DNA of 64,000 nt from Bryobacterales bacterium (GTDB taxonomy: Bacteria; Acidobacteriota; Terriglobia; Bryobacterales; Bryobacteraceae). A program made the translations under genes and the position numbers. Every line of letters begins with the position of its first letter. Position 1 is the stretch's first letter. The notes under the pieces are model-generated. The model had not been told where the DNA came from and searched no databases. It saw only the letters and a program-made list of their open reading frames with translations. The stretch is taken from the NCBI GenBank assembly GCA_947446025.1, contig CANFEY010000006.1, positions 1 to 64,000 of the forward strand, given 5' to 3'. This document shows positions 43,047-53,430 of the stretch, piece after piece.

Positions 43047-44042
43047 ATGATCAAGAAGCGAATGTTGCCGATGTTGCTGCTCGCTGCATCTTGTTTTTCC
43101 TTGGCGCAGCCAAACGTTCCTGCGGTCGCCTGGATCGACGGCGTGCCTCTCTTGCGAACGGAGTTCGACACCTTTACAGCAAATCAACTGCTCCGCCTAA
43201 AGTCAGACCTGTATGCTGCGGAAGTGGCGATTTTAGACGAGGCGATTGAAAACCGTTTGTTGGCAGCCGAGGCCAAGCACCAAAACATCACCGTAAAGGA
43301 CTTGATTCAGCGGGAGGTTACCGGAAAGATTCCTAAGGTGTCAGAAGCAGAGGCTAGAGCGGTATTGGAAAACGCGGGGAAACGGGACTTTTCAGAAGCG
43401 TCGCTTGAGAGCGTGATGTCCGATTTGGCGCGCCGGCGAGCGGCCACGCGCCGCGCCGAGTACTTGATTGCACTGCGCCAAGAGCACGACGTGAAGATCT
43501 TGCTGCCAGCACCTAGAGTTACGGGGCAGATATTCAAGGGTGAGTCTGTGGGCCCCTTGAAGGCCCCGGTGGACATCGTCGAATTTTCCGACTTTCAATG
43601 CCCCTTTTGCGGTTCATTCTCCATGACTCTCAATGAAGTTCTAAGGGTGTACGAGGACAAAGTTAGACTCACTTACAAGCACTTCCCACTTCCGATTCAC
43701 CCGCAAGCGGAGAAGGCTGCGCAGGCCTCTGTTTGCGCGGCGGAGCAAGGTAAGTTTTGGGACATGCATGATCGCCTCTTTGCCGAGCAACGACTATTGG
43801 CGGCGGCTGCGTTCAAAGAAATCGCGGTGCGAGCCGATTTGGACTTGCCGGTGTTTGAAGCGTGCCTACGGAAGCAGTCGCCGGCCACCAGCGTCGCTCG
43901 TGATTTTGCAGAAGGACTGGCGTTAGGGATTTCGGCTACTCCAAGCTTTTTGATCAACGGGAGACTGTTCACAGGGGCAAGGTCAGCTGCTGCCCTAAAG
44001 GAATTGATTGACACGGAACTCGAGTTGGTTGGTAGAGAGTGA
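43047..44042 (+). CDS. Exported DsbA-family protein with an N-terminal chaperone-like domain
   Basis: 331 residues, ATG 43047 preceded by AGGAG. A signal peptide (MLPMLLLAASCFSLAQ) is followed by a SurA-N/parvulin-like helical region (VAWIDGVPLLRTEFDTFTANQ, EVAILDEAIENRLLAAEAK), then a DsbA thioredoxin domain with active site DFQCPFCGSF, the insert FPLPIHPQAEKAAQAS and cis-Pro ISATPSFLINGRLFTG. It should oxidise or isomerise disulfides in the periplasm. The preceding gene encodes a four-Cys secreted protein, a plausible substrate by position. Confidence 0.85.
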   Translation: MIKKRMLPMLLLAASCFSLAQPNVPAVAWIDGVPLLRTEFDTFTANQLLRLKSDLYAAEVAILDEAIENRLLAAEAKHQNITVKDLIQREVTGKIPKVSEAEARAVLENAGKRDFSEASLESVMSDLARRRAATRRAEYLIALRQEHDVKILLPAPRVTGQIFKGESVGPLKAPVDIVEFSDFQCPFCGSFSMTLNEVLRVYEDKVRLTYKHFPLPIHPQAEKAAQASVCAAEQGKFWDMHDRLFAEQRLLAAAAFKEIAVRADLDLPVFEACLRKQSPATSVARDFAEGLALGISATPSFLINGRLFTGARSAAALKELIDTELELVGRE

Positions 44043-44061
44043 AGGTCTACCGGAGGATGCC

Positions 44062-45531
44062 ATGAGACGTTCACATCTTTATCGCCGTGGCCTCAGCTTC
44101 CTACTCGTGGCCCCCTCATTCTTGATGGCGCAAGACTCGAGTTCTGTTTTCCGCTCCGACGTGCGGCTGAAGGAAGTCAACCTGATCGCCTCCACTAAGG
44201 ATGGCCCCGTGTTGGACCTCACGAGAGACGATTTCGAAATCTACGAAGACGGAAAGCGCCGGGAGATCAAACTGTTCCTTCCCCAAGGGCCCGAGCCGGT
44301 ATCATTTAGAACTGTCTCAAGTAGCCCCGTTGTTGCCAACACGCCCGCAGTGACAGGCGCGCATACCGTGATTCTCCTTGATTGGCTCAACACGGATCTG
44401 CCGGACCGTGCGTACGCGTCTCAAAAACTGACACGGATGTTATCTACCGTTCAGCCCAACGATCTCGTCGCAATCTATGTGATTGAGCGGGGTCTGCGGG
44501 TTGTCCACGACTTCAGTTCTGACCCGGCGATCCTTGCCGAAGCTGTCCGCAGAATGAGAGGCAACGCGGACACCCCTCCAGATTTGGGGGCCTTCGGGCC
44601 GGCCACTCGGGCTACCGAAGAGATCGCCAGGTTAGATCTACGGACACGAGCCGCAATCACTCAAGCCTCCCTGAAACAGATTCAACAACGCATGGCAGGC
44701 ATCCCGGGTCGTAAGAATTTGATTTGGCTGTCTTCACGTTTCGGTGAGAATTGGAGTCCGCAGACGCCCGGACTTGCTGTCTATCCGGTGGATTCACGCG
44801 GGCTCACGAGCGGCAACCCTTTGGATCTTGCGCAATCCAAAGCCGTCCCAAGCCTTATAGCAGCGGCCATCCAGCGGGCGGACGAAAAGAAGATACAGCA
44901 ACTCAGCAAAGAGGCGAGCCTCACGGGAGGCCACGCCTACACTGGGCGCAACGATTTGGATGCCGTGATGCGCGAAATCCTCGACGACGGTGCTACGTCC
45001 TACACTCTCGGTTACACGGTGCCCGAGGCACCGAAGCCTGGCAAACATACAATCCGCGTTCGAGTGGCGCGGAAGGGCGTGACTTTGCGTTATGCGGACT
45101 CCTTCACGGTCGAGAAACCCACTCCGCCCGAGGATACAGCCAAGCGGATGGGCGAGGCCTTCACTCGCCCCCTCGACATCACGGAACTGCCGATTGCAGG
45201 GAGCGCCCGCCCAATTGGTGATTCGGTCCGTTTGAATATTCAGGTTCCCACGTCGCTCATCACGCTTACGCCTCTCGGGGAAGGGTGGCAAGTTCGCCTA
45301 GATTTGGCGGTGCGTTTCATTGCGCCGGATGACGTTGGGACTGGCGCAGCCCAATATCTCCTGCAAACAATGAATCTGCCGCTGGCAGGAGACGCCTACC
45401 AAAAGGCCCTCACCGACGGCCTCAGCATCACCGCCGCCTTGTCGCGGCCTCCCACCGCGAACTCGCTTCGGCTGCTGGTTCGCGATGTTGTCACTGGTGT
45501 CCTTGGCACCTTGACGCTATCCATCGAGTGA
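44062..45531 (+). CDS. Exported VWFA-related protein (acidobacterial type)
   Basis: 489 residues from the ATG at 44062, with GGAGG ahead; the ORF-track start lies inside the DsbA gene. A signal peptide (LSFLLVAPSFLMAQD) is followed by DVRLKEVNLIASTKDGPVLDLTRDDFEIYEDGK, the hallmark of acidobacterial VWFA-related proteins (TIGR03436), and a VWA-like domain (VILLDWLNTDLPD, LVAIYVIERGLRVVHDFS, RKNLIWLSSRF, ATSYTLGYTVPE). The C-terminal half is beta-rich. It ends the cassette. Ligand unknown. Confidence 0.85.
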   Translation: MRRSHLYRRGLSFLLVAPSFLMAQDSSSVFRSDVRLKEVNLIASTKDGPVLDLTRDDFEIYEDGKRREIKLFLPQGPEPVSFRTVSSSPVVANTPAVTGAHTVILLDWLNTDLPDRAYASQKLTRMLSTVQPNDLVAIYVIERGLRVVHDFSSDPAILAEAVRRMRGNADTPPDLGAFGPATRATEEIARLDLRTRAAITQASLKQIQQRMAGIPGRKNLIWLSSRFGENWSPQTPGLAVYPVDSRGLTSGNPLDLAQSKAVPSLIAAAIQRADEKKIQQLSKEASLTGGHAYTGRNDLDAVMREILDDGATSYTLGYTVPEAPKPGKHTIRVRVARKGVTLRYADSFTVEKPTPPEDTAKRMGEAFTRPLDITELPIAGSARPIGDSVRLNIQVPTSLITLTPLGEGWQVRLDLAVRFIAPDDVGTGAAQYLLQTMNLPLAGDAYQKALTDGLSITAALSRPPTANSLRLLVRDVVTGVLGTLTLSIE

Positions 45532-45678
45532 CCCACAGTTCACGGTGTTTACCTCGTAGGCGGACTTCCACGCTCGCCGCAACAGCAGCGTACCTGCCCC
45601 ACCCTCTGCAATAATAGTTCTTACCCGCTTTCTCGCCCGGTCCGCACCGCGCATCCAAAGAAACCGGGCTTCTTCAAC

Positions 45679-47457
45679 ATGGAACAAGTACCTCTCGACT
45701 TTCTCGGCGAGCTTCGCCGCACTCACCACTGCGGAGAACTCCGCGCCGCCGACGCAGGCAAACGCGCTATCGTCATGGGCTGGGTCCACCGCCGCCGCGA
45801 CTTGGGCGGCGTGCTCTTCCTCCACCTGCGCGACCGCGAAGGCGTGACGCAAATCGTCTTCCGTGCCGATGGTGACCCCGCCGTGCACGCCAAGGCTGAC
45901 ATGCTGGGACCTGAGTACGTCATCGCCGTCGAAGGCCTCGTCGACCTGCGCTCGAAGGACACCATCAACCCCGCCATCCCCACCGGCGGAGTCGAGATCG
46001 TGTGCGAGAAGCTGCACATCCTCAACACCTCGAAGACGCCGCCCTTCCCCATGGACGAAAACGTGGACGTGAAGGAAGACGCGCGCCTCAAGTACCGCTA
46101 CGTGGATCTGCGCCGCCCGCAAATGCAGCGCAACATTATCCTGCGCTCGAAAATCACGTTTGAAATTCGCAAAGTTTTGATCGATCAAGGCTTCCTCGAA
46201 ATCGAAACTCCATTCCTCGGCCGCTCGACGCCCGAAGGCGCCCGCGATTACTTGGTCCCGAGCCGCGTGTTTCCCGGACAGTTCTACGCGCTCCCGCAGT
46301 CGCCGCAGATCTTCAAGCAGTTGCTGATGGTCTCCGGCTTCGACAAGTATTTCCAGATCGCGCGCTGCTTCCGCGACGAGGACTTGCGTGCCGACCGTCA
46401 GCCCGAGTTCACGCAAATCGACTTGGAGATGAGCTTCCCGCAGCAGGAGCAGATCTTCGAAGTCATCGAGCCCCTCGTCGTCGCCGCATGCAAAGTCGCC
46501 GGCTACGCTGTATCCGCGCCCTTCCCGCGCCTCACCTATGACCAGGCGATGCGCGCCTACGGCATCGACAAACCCGACCTCCGCATCCCGCAGTTCCATT
46601 GCGTGGAAGACCTCTTCGCGGGCGAAGGCCTCACTGCGGACGGTATGCCGCTCGTCGTCATCCGCATCCCCAACGTAGGCGCAGTCAGCCGCAAGGAACG
46701 CGACGACCTCAAAGCCTACGGCCAGGAGAAGGGCCTCCGCGTATTCGACGACATGAAGCGCCTGGAGCGCGACTTCCCGGCGCAGATGGCCAAGGTGCGC
46801 GAGCTCGTGAGCGCCCAAGAAGACGACCTGCTACTGATGGCCGGCTGGGGCGGCGAACTCAAGGGCCAGCGTCCCGACTACACCATGCTCGCCGCGTGCG
46901 GACAACTCCGCCTGCAAGCCGCGCAGCGCTACGCCGACAAACACAAGGCCTTCGACGCCAAAGATTTCCGCTTCCTATGGGTGCTCGACTTCCCCATGTT
47001 CGAATGGGACGAAGAAGAGAGCCGCTGGAACGCCGCGCATCATCCTTTCACCTCAGTGCTCGACACCGACATCGACAAGCTCGAATCCGACCCCGCGCAC
47101 TGCTACGCCAAGTCCTACGATCTCGTACTCAACGGCACCGAGCTTGGCTCCGGCTCCATCCGTATTCACCGCCAGGACATCCAGTCGAAGGTATTCGCGG
47201 CACTCGGCCTAAGCCAGGAAGAAGCGCGCAAGAAGTTCAACCACTTGCTGGAAGGCCTGGAATACGGTGCCCCGCCCCACGGCGGCATCGCGCTCGGCCT
47301 CGACCGATTGGTGATGATCCTCGCGGGCGAAACTTCCATCCGCGACGTCATCCCCTTCCCCAAGACTGCGAAGGCGACAGACGTGATGTGCGAAGCTCCC
47401 AGCGAAGTCCCCGATAAGAGCCTCCGCGAACTCGGCCTCAGCTTGCGGAAACAGTAG
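45679..47457 (+). CDS. aspS: Aspartyl-tRNA synthetase
   Basis: 592 residues, bacterial type with the N-terminal OB fold (IVMGWVHRRRDLGGVLFLHLRDREG), class II motif 2 (FRDEDLRADRQPEFTQIDLEMSF), the inserted GAD domain and motif 3 (GIALGLDRLVMILAG). It charges tRNA-Asp. The Leu in RRRDLGG is the residue usually seen in discriminating AspRS, whereas His is usual in enzymes that also charge tRNA-Asn; this is a hint, not proof. A gap of 147 bases separates it from the VWFA gene. Confidence 0.97.
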   Translation: MEQVPLDFLGELRRTHHCGELRAADAGKRAIVMGWVHRRRDLGGVLFLHLRDREGVTQIVFRADGDPAVHAKADMLGPEYVIAVEGLVDLRSKDTINPAIPTGGVEIVCEKLHILNTSKTPPFPMDENVDVKEDARLKYRYVDLRRPQMQRNIILRSKITFEIRKVLIDQGFLEIETPFLGRSTPEGARDYLVPSRVFPGQFYALPQSPQIFKQLLMVSGFDKYFQIARCFRDEDLRADRQPEFTQIDLEMSFPQQEQIFEVIEPLVVAACKVAGYAVSAPFPRLTYDQAMRAYGIDKPDLRIPQFHCVEDLFAGEGLTADGMPLVVIRIPNVGAVSRKERDDLKAYGQEKGLRVFDDMKRLERDFPAQMAKVRELVSAQEDDLLLMAGWGGELKGQRPDYTMLAACGQLRLQAAQRYADKHKAFDAKDFRFLWVLDFPMFEWDEEESRWNAAHHPFTSVLDTDIDKLESDPAHCYAKSYDLVLNGTELGSGSIRIHRQDIQSKVFAALGLSQEEARKKFNHLLEGLEYGAPPHGGIALGLDRLVMILAGETSIRDVIPFPKTAKATDVMCEAPSEVPDKSLRELGLSLRKQ

Positions 47458-47458
47458 G

Positions 47459-47920
47459 CTACCCTTCGGAACTGCCTTCATACGCGGCCTGCAGGGCCCC
47501 TAGGTCGATCTTGTCCATCTTCAGCATCGCGTGCATAACGCGGTGCGCCTTGACGGGGTCCTTGTCACCCATGAAGCGTCCTAGCGTCGTCGGGATGATT
47601 TGCCAGGACACACCGAATCTATCTTTCAGCCATCCGCAGCGGCTCGGCGTACCGCCTTCGACGAGTCTATCCCACAGCGCGTCGACCTCTTCCTGCGTTT
47701 CGCAACTGACGAAGAGGGAGATGGCTTCGGTGAATTTGTACTCGGGTCCGCCATTGAGGACCATGAATTGCTGGCCCTCGACCTGGAACGTGGCGGTGAA
47801 GAGCTTGCCGCCGGAACGCTGGGCGCTGAGAATTTTCGAGTCCTTGAAGATAGACACGTAGAAGTCGACGGCCTCTTCGGCGTTATCGTCGAACCAGAGG
47901 AAGGGTGTTATTTTCTGCAT
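47459..47920 (-). CDS. VOC-family protein (PhnB/3-demethylubiquinone methyltransferase-like)
   Basis: 153 residues from the ATG at 47920 (the ORF-track start is 8 codons upstream). MQKITPFLWFDDNAEEAVDFYVSIF, FQVEGQQFMVLNGGPEYKFTEAISLFVSC and the closing DRFGVSWQIIPTTL are typical of PhnB-like glyoxalase-fold proteins. These bind a metal or a small substrate; the reaction cannot be named. Its start overlaps the end of the CCA enzyme gene by 13 bases on the same strand. Confidence 0.88.
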   Translation of the reverse strand: MQKITPFLWFDDNAEEAVDFYVSIFKDSKILSAQRSGGKLFTATFQVEGQQFMVLNGGPEYKFTEAISLFVSCETQEEVDALWDRLVEGGTPSRCGWLKDRFGVSWQIIPTTLGRFMGDKDPVKAHRVMHAMLKMDKIDLGALQAAYEGSSEG

Positions 47921-49314
47921 CGTTGGATATAGTCCGCTAACCATGCTAGCGCAGCAGGCTCGCCGGAAAAGTCGCCGTCGGCCTGGGCTTCATACGCAGC
48001 CGTGGTGACTTCGCCGATGTGTTTTCCCGGAACATTGTCGAAGTAGGGCATGACGTGGCGGCCGAGGATGAGCGGGACTTGGGGGCCCTGCTCCACGGCC
48101 TGTTCGCGCGCGGCTTCCCGAATACGGAGCGCACCTTCGGGAAGGCCGGCGGGCAGCGGGGGTCGTCCGGAATGGTCTGCTTCGATGAGTTGGATGAGCT
48201 GTTCGATGGACGCAGGTGCCAAGCGCATCGCCAAGCGGCGGACGGATCGGGGCGTGACGGGTCCGCGGGCCATAGTCGAATGCGCTAGGTGGTTTTCCAC
48301 CAGCGGTACCACTTGATCAATGATGGAAGCCTTGATGTGGATGCGGCGAAGGAAATCGCGGGCCATGGGTCCGCCTTCCGGCTCGTGCCCCCAACTGCTC
48401 CAGCGCAGCTTGCCTTCGCGTTCGCGCAGCATGGTGGTCTTGGGCTTGGCGAAGTCGTGCGCGAGGGCGCTGAAGATGAGGACGGCTCGGGCGTCGCCTT
48501 CGAGGGATTCGCGCTCAGCGATAACGGCGGCGGCGTTGACCACAAGCATGGTGTGCGTGCCGACGTCGCCTTCAGGATGCCAGTGGGGATCCTGCGGGGT
48601 GCCGGCCAGGACGGCGATCTCAGGAAAGTGGACGTCCCAGCCGCTGGCCGAAAGATAGCCGGCGATGCGGCCGGGCTTGCGCCCCTTTACGGCCCACTTC
48701 ATGAACTCATCGGCCACGCGTTCGACGGCGATGGTGGCGTACTGATCGGCGATGCTACGGCACATCAGCGCGGACTCCGGCTCCAGCTGAAGATCGTAGC
48801 GCGCCGCGAGCTGCATGCCTCGCAAGACCCGCAGCGGATCTTCCGAAAAGGCGCGGCTGGTGGCGCGGAGAAGGCCAGCTTCGAGGTCAGCGGCTCCGTT
48901 GAAGAAGTCGAGCAGCTGATTTTCGACCGGGTCCCACGCCATCGCGTTGATCGTAAAGTCGCGGCGGCTGGCAGCCTCCTGCGGCGAAATGGCCGGGTCG
49001 AATTCGGCGCGGAAGTCGCGATGGTGCAGCCCGAACTTGCTGTCGCGGCGCGGCACCGCGAAGTCGAATTCCCGGCCGTCGGCGTGGAGTTTGACCACTC
49101 CAAAGCTCTTGCCCACCAGGTCTACGCGGCCATGCTGAGAGAGCAGCGCGGCCAGACGGTCGTAGGCGATGCCGTAGACCTCGACGTCGAAATCCTTTGC
49201 GTCCAGGCCAAGCAGCGCATCGCGCACAGCTCCGCCCACGACGACCGCGTGGTGGCCGGCACCGCGCAACTCCCGCACAATGGTTTCCACAGGAGCAGGC
49301 AGCGTGAGGCGCAT
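47908..49314 (-). CDS. cca: CCA tRNA nucleotidyltransferase with HD domain
   Basis: 468 residues of the class II nucleotidyltransferase family: VVVGGAVRDALLG, the metal-binding DFDVEVYG, SRRDFTINAMAWDP and FSEDPLRVLRGMQLAARYDLQL. An HD phosphohydrolase region follows (HTMLVVNAAAVI, ALAHDFAKP). It adds or repairs the 3' CCA end of tRNAs, or acts as poly(A) polymerase; family members with an HD domain are usually CCA-adding enzymes. VOC gene follows in overlap. Confidence 0.9.
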   Translation of the reverse strand: MRLTLPAPVETIVRELRGAGHHAVVVGGAVRDALLGLDAKDFDVEVYGIAYDRLAALLSQHGRVDLVGKSFGVVKLHADGREFDFAVPRRDSKFGLHHRDFRAEFDPAISPQEAASRRDFTINAMAWDPVENQLLDFFNGAADLEAGLLRATSRAFSEDPLRVLRGMQLAARYDLQLEPESALMCRSIADQYATIAVERVADEFMKWAVKGRKPGRIAGYLSASGWDVHFPEIAVLAGTPQDPHWHPEGDVGTHTMLVVNAAAVIAERESLEGDARAVLIFSALAHDFAKPKTTMLREREGKLRWSSWGHEPEGGPMARDFLRRIHIKASIIDQVVPLVENHLAHSTMARGPVTPRSVRRLAMRLAPASIEQLIQLIEADHSGRPPLPAGLPEGALRIREAAREQAVEQGPQVPLILGRHVMPYFDNVPGKHIGEVTTAAYEAQADGDFSGEPAALAWLADYIQRCRK

Positions 49315-49345
49315 CGTTAACCCACAGTAGCAAACCAGGCTGAGG

Positions 49346-50953
49346 TCAGAACACCACTTTCGCCTGCTCAGTCTCTCCGGTAGAAGTCAGCCGCACCACC
49401 ACTCCGCCCACCTGCTGATCACGAACCTCCACCGTGGTCCCCTGGAAGCGCTCTAAAAACTCCGGCACTTCTGACCAACCGGGGTCGTGGGCTTCCCACG
49501 CCACCACGTGATAGGTGCCCAGTGCCATTGAGGGAAATTGAAACTCGCCGTTCGCGAGCATGGCAGCGCTCTTCACCAAGTCTCGCCGTCCGCGTAGCGT
49601 ACCGAGCGGTGTAGCCATCACTGTAAACTGCCCCGCGTCACGGCTGCTCGCGCCCGTCACTTTTCCCCGTACCGACCCACGCGCCGCCGCAATGCGAATC
49701 GTAAGCGGCCCGCTCTCGCCCGCATAGGTGAACGCGCCGTTCGTGACGTCCCGCGTTCCAAGCTTCACGGACTCAACGTAGCCACTTGTGACCGGAGCTC
49801 TCCAGCGGTACTCCGCCGCCAGCACCCCTTTGATTTGGAATGCACCGGTCTTCGGATCCACCTCCCCTTGCACTGCTGGCACCAGCAGCACGGGTTGAGT
49901 AGGCTGCAGATACACGAACAAGGGCAACCGCTCGCCCTCCCCAACCTCAATCAAGCCGTTGATCAATTTCGGCTCGCTCGGTATAAGTTGGACGCGTTCC
50001 ACATCCCGGTCGATTACCTCCACTTCGGTTGCCGCGTAGGAAAGGACGATTGTTGCCCGAGCCGCATCCGCTTGTCGATACGTCACGCAGTAGTGCCCCG
50101 GCAAGACGTCTGAAAATTCGAAGCTGCCGTCGGATTGAACCTTCGTAAGATTTCCAAGCGCGGCCGATTCCTGAAACGCCTCGCCACATTGCAGGATTTG
50201 AACGCGAAGCTTTTCAGCGCCTGCCTTCAGCACAAGCGTGCCGCGAACGTGGAATCCTCCCGTGCGGCGCACCGCGACATCGATGTGCTCCAACTGCTGC
50301 CCCGGCGGGACCTGCAGCCTCATGGCCTGCGAAACCGAGTCTGCGCTCGGATAGTAGGTTGTGGGGAAGACTTTCCCCGCAGCTCCTCGTACCGCGGAAT
50401 TCACGCGGATCATGGCCGTCCCTGGCGAAACACCCGTCATGCGATAGCGCCCTTGGCTGTCGGTGGGCACGTATCCGGACTCGCGGAGGGTCAGGCCTCC
50501 AAATGGATAAGGAACCAAACTCAGGGCGCTGACAACCGCCGCTGCCACAGGCTGTCCAAGTTCGTCCGTCACAGTGCCCTGAATGCTGCTAGTTGGAAGC
50601 AGCGCGACCTTTGGCACCTGAACCGAATCGCCCTCTTTGACTTTGAGGTTCCCCGAGGACGGCTTTGGGACAGTGAACCCGTACAGCGCTCCAATGCTGA
50701 CGCTCCAATAGTAATCGCCCGGAGGAACCGTAAACACTTCCCGGCCATCAGCACCGCTAATCCCAGCTTCGGGAGGTCCGCCTCGAATGTTGGCGAGCGC
50801 GATCCTCAGGCCGCTGATGGGTACCTGCGTGACCGAGTTTACCACGGTGAACGTCACGCGCCCAGGTTTGGGTGCCGTCGCTTGCGCAAACACCAGGAGC
50901 GCACCGAGCAGCAAGCTCGTAATCGCCGCCGGAACTCCCCATCGGACCGTCAT
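49346..50953 (-). CDS. Exported protein with repeated carboxypeptidase-regulatory-like domains
   Basis: 535 residues with a signal peptide (ITSLLLGALLVFAQAT). At least three beta-sandwich repeats of the CarboxypepD_reg kind are seen (VPISGLRIALANIRGGPPEAGISGADGREVFTVPPGDYYWSV; SSIQGTVTDELGQPVAAAVVSAL; LVLKAGAEKLRV). Such proteins are numerous in Acidobacteriota and may bind carbohydrate or peptide at the cell surface, but no ligand is known here. There is no TonB plug or barrel. It stands upstream of cca on the same strand with a 31-base gap. Confidence 0.75.
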   Translation of the reverse strand: MTVRWGVPAAITSLLLGALLVFAQATAPKPGRVTFTVVNSVTQVPISGLRIALANIRGGPPEAGISGADGREVFTVPPGDYYWSVSIGALYGFTVPKPSSGNLKVKEGDSVQVPKVALLPTSSIQGTVTDELGQPVAAAVVSALSLVPYPFGGLTLRESGYVPTDSQGRYRMTGVSPGTAMIRVNSAVRGAAGKVFPTTYYPSADSVSQAMRLQVPPGQQLEHIDVAVRRTGGFHVRGTLVLKAGAEKLRVQILQCGEAFQESAALGNLTKVQSDGSFEFSDVLPGHYCVTYRQADAARATIVLSYAATEVEVIDRDVERVQLIPSEPKLINGLIEVGEGERLPLFVYLQPTQPVLLVPAVQGEVDPKTGAFQIKGVLAAEYRWRAPVTSGYVESVKLGTRDVTNGAFTYAGESGPLTIRIAAARGSVRGKVTGASSRDAGQFTVMATPLGTLRGRRDLVKSAAMLANGEFQFPSMALGTYHVVAWEAHDPGWSEVPEFLERFQGTTVEVRDQQVGGVVVRLTSTGETEQAKVVF

Positions 50954-51006
50954 GCGTGAAAGTCCAACTTCTGCGATTCTCAGCGCCTTGCGCGAGGCGC
51001 TTTGCG

Positions 51007-53430
51007 TTAGTGCGTGACCTTAGTATCTTCCCGCGACCGCGCCACGATGTCCGCCGCTGACAACATCGCCGTCATCGGGACCATCTCGATCTCGCGCTCC
51101 AGCGCCAACGGTAGAACCTCGTCCATCGAAGTGACGAAGTGCATCTTCATTTCCTTGCGCAGCATCTCCGGGATATCCGGGAGATCCTTTTCGTTGTCCT
51201 TGGGCAGGATCACTTCGCGGATGCCATGGCGGTAGGCAGCCAGGAGCTTCTCCTTCAAGCCGCCGATGGGCAGCACCTTGCCGCGTACCGTGATTTCGCC
51301 TGTCATGGCGATGCTCGCCTTTACCGGAATGCTGGTTAGGGCGCTGGTGATCGACGTCGCGATGGTGATGCCAGCCGACGGGCCGTCCTTCGGGATAGCG
51401 CCTTCGGGGACGTGCAAGTGGATGTCGAGGTGGCGGTAGAAGTCGCGCGGCAGGCCGAAGATGTGGGCGCGCGCGCGGATGTAGCTGAGCGCGGCTTGCG
51501 CGGATTCCTGCATCACATCGCCGAGCTTGCCGGTGGCGGTCAACTTGCCGCGGCCTTCCATGATTTCGCACTCGGTGGTAAGAATCGTGCCGCCCACTTC
51601 GGTCCAGGCGAGGCCGACGACTGCGCCGACTTCGTTCTTGGTCTCGGCGGGTTGTTCGCGGAACTTCTGCGGTCCCAGCAGCTCCTGCACCTTGGCCGAG
51701 TTGATCACGACCTTGGGAGCGGCCTTTTTCTTATCCGACTTCGCGGTGACGACGGCACGCGCGATCTTGCGGCACACGTTGCCCACTTCGCGTTCCAAAT
51801 TGCGGACCCCGGCTTCGCGCGTGTAGTGCTGCACCAATTCCTTCAAGCCTTCGTCGGTGAACTCAATCTGCTTATCAGCGAGTCCGGTTTCCTTCTTCTG
51901 CTTCGCCGCCAGGAAGCGCTTGGCGATTTCGAGCTTCTCAACTTCGGTATAACCCGACAGGCGAATCACTTCCATGCGGTCTTGCAGAGCCGCAGGGATG
52001 GTGTGGAGCACGTTCGCCGTGGCGATGAAAAAGACTTCGCTTAGGTCGTACTCAACGTCCAGGTAGTGATCCTGGAAGCTGGTGTTCTGCGCCGGGTCCA
52101 GCACTTCCAGCAGCGCCGAAGACGGGTCGCCGCGGAAGTCGGTGGACATCTTGTCGATCTCGTCCAGCATGAAGACCGGGTTACGCACGCCGGCTTTCTT
52201 CATCATCTGGATCACCTGGCCGGGCAGCGCTCCAATGTAGGTGCGCCGGTGCCCGCGGATCTCGGCTTCATCCCGCACGCCGCCCAGCGACATGCGCACG
52301 AACTTGCGGCCCGTGGCCTTCGCAATCGACATGCCCAGCGAGGTTTTGCCCACGCCCGGAGGTCCAACGAAGCACAGGATCGATCCCTTGGGATTCTTGA
52401 CCAACTGGCGCACCGCTAGGAATTCGAGGATGCGTTCCTTGATCTTTTCGAGGCCGTAGTGATCGCCTTCCAGCACTTCCTGCGCGTACGGCAGCTCGCG
52501 GACTTCCTTCGACTTCGCCTTCCACGGCACAGCCAGCAGCCAATCGAGGTAGTTGCGCGAGACGGTGGATTCGGCGGACATCGGCGGCATCTGCTCCAAG
52601 CGTTTCAGCTCGGTCATCGCCTTGTCCTGCGCGTCTTTGGTCATGCCGGCGGCTTCGATCTTCTTCTTCAGCTCGTCGAATTCGCTCTTCTCGCCGCGCC
52701 CCAGTTCCTTTTGGATCGCCTTGATCTTCTCGTTGAGGTAGTATTCCTTCTGCGCCTTTTCCATCTGGCGCTTTACGCGCCCTTGCACCGTGCGGTCGAC
52801 GTTGAGCTTTTCGATCTCGATATCGAGCATCTCGGCGACACGCGTCAGCCGGTCAATCGGGTCGAAAATTTCGAGCAGGTCCTGCCGCTCTTCAATCGAC
52901 AACTGCAAATTCGCGCCCACCGTATCGGCCAGCTTGCCCGGATCGTCCCCGCGCACCGCGGCGACCATGGAATCATAATTCACGTTCTGGCTGAGCTTGA
53001 CGTACTGCTCAAACAACCCCGTCACCCGCGCGATCAACGCGTCGAGTTGCGCGCCCGTCTCCACGCGGTAAGTGAACGTCTTGACCGTCGCCTTGAAGTA
53101 GCCTTCTTCTTCGCTGACCGAAACCAGCTTGGCCCGCTCCACGCCTTCGACAAGGACCTTAATGTTACCGTCCGACTGGCGCAAGCTCTGCACGATGTTC
53201 GCAATCGTGCCCACCGAGAAAATCTCATCCGGCCGCGGCTCGTCAATCTTCGCGTCATGCTGCGTGGCCAAGAAAATCTTGCGGTCTCCCGCCAACGCCT
53301 CTTCAAGCGCGCGGACGCTGGATTCCCGACCCACGACGAACGGCGTCATCATGTGCGGAAATATGACGACGTCCCGAATGGGCATCATCGGAATCTTGCG
53401 GGAGTCTGACTTTTCCTTGGAAGTAATCAT
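51007..53430 (-). CDS. lon: ATP-dependent protease Lon
   Basis: 807 residues: the LON N-domain ([24 protein letters not shown]), a coiled-coil linker, the AAA+ module ([21 protein letters not shown], Walker [12 protein letters not shown]) and a C-terminal protease domain with the catalytic Ser in PKDGPSAG and the Lys in [12 protein letters not shown]. It degrades misfolded and regulatory proteins in the cytoplasm. The length matches bacterial LonA. An ATG at 53430 follows a TTCC-type ribosome site. Confidence 0.97.
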   Translation of the reverse strand: MITSKEKSDSRKIPMMPIRDVVIFPHMMTPFVVGRESSVRALEEALAGDRKIFLATQHDAKIDEPRPDEIFSVGTIANIVQSLRQSDGNIKVLVEGVERAKLVSVSEEEGYFKATVKTFTYRVETGAQLDALIARVTGLFEQYVKLSQNVNYDSMVAAVRGDDPGKLADTVGANLQLSIEERQDLLEIFDPIDRLTRVAEMLDIEIEKLNVDRTVQGRVKRQMEKAQKEYYLNEKIKAIQKELGRGEKSEFDELKKKIEAAGMTKDAQDKAMTELKRLEQMPPMSAESTVSRNYLDWLLAVPWKAKSKEVRELPYAQEVLEGDHYGLEKIKERILEFLAVRQLVKNPKGSILCFVGPPGVGKTSLGMSIAKATGRKFVRMSLGGVRDEAEIRGHRRTYIGALPGQVIQMMKKAGVRNPVFMLDEIDKMSTDFRGDPSSALLEVLDPAQNTSFQDHYLDVEYDLSEVFFIATANVLHTIPAALQDRMEVIRLSGYTEVEKLEIAKRFLAAKQKKETGLADKQIEFTDEGLKELVQHYTREAGVRNLEREVGNVCRKIARAVVTAKSDKKKAAPKVVINSAKVQELLGPQKFREQPAETKNEVGAVVGLAWTEVGGTILTTECEIMEGRGKLTATGKLGDVMQESAQAALSYIRARAHIFGLPRDFYRHLDIHLHVPEGAIPKDGPSAGITIATSITSALTSIPVKASIAMTGEITVRGKVLPIGGLKEKLLAAYRHGIREVILPKDNEKDLPDIPEMLRKEMKMHFVTSMDEVLPLALEREIEMVPMTAMLSAADIVARSREDTKVTH

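Noticed and set aside
45517-46818. 433-aa minus-strand ORF
   Set aside because: Antisense of aspS; its His- and Val-rich translation arises from the GC-rich aspS codons.
52459-53409. 316-aa plus-strand ORF
   Set aside because: Antisense of lon, rich in His/Arg as expected for a shadow frame.
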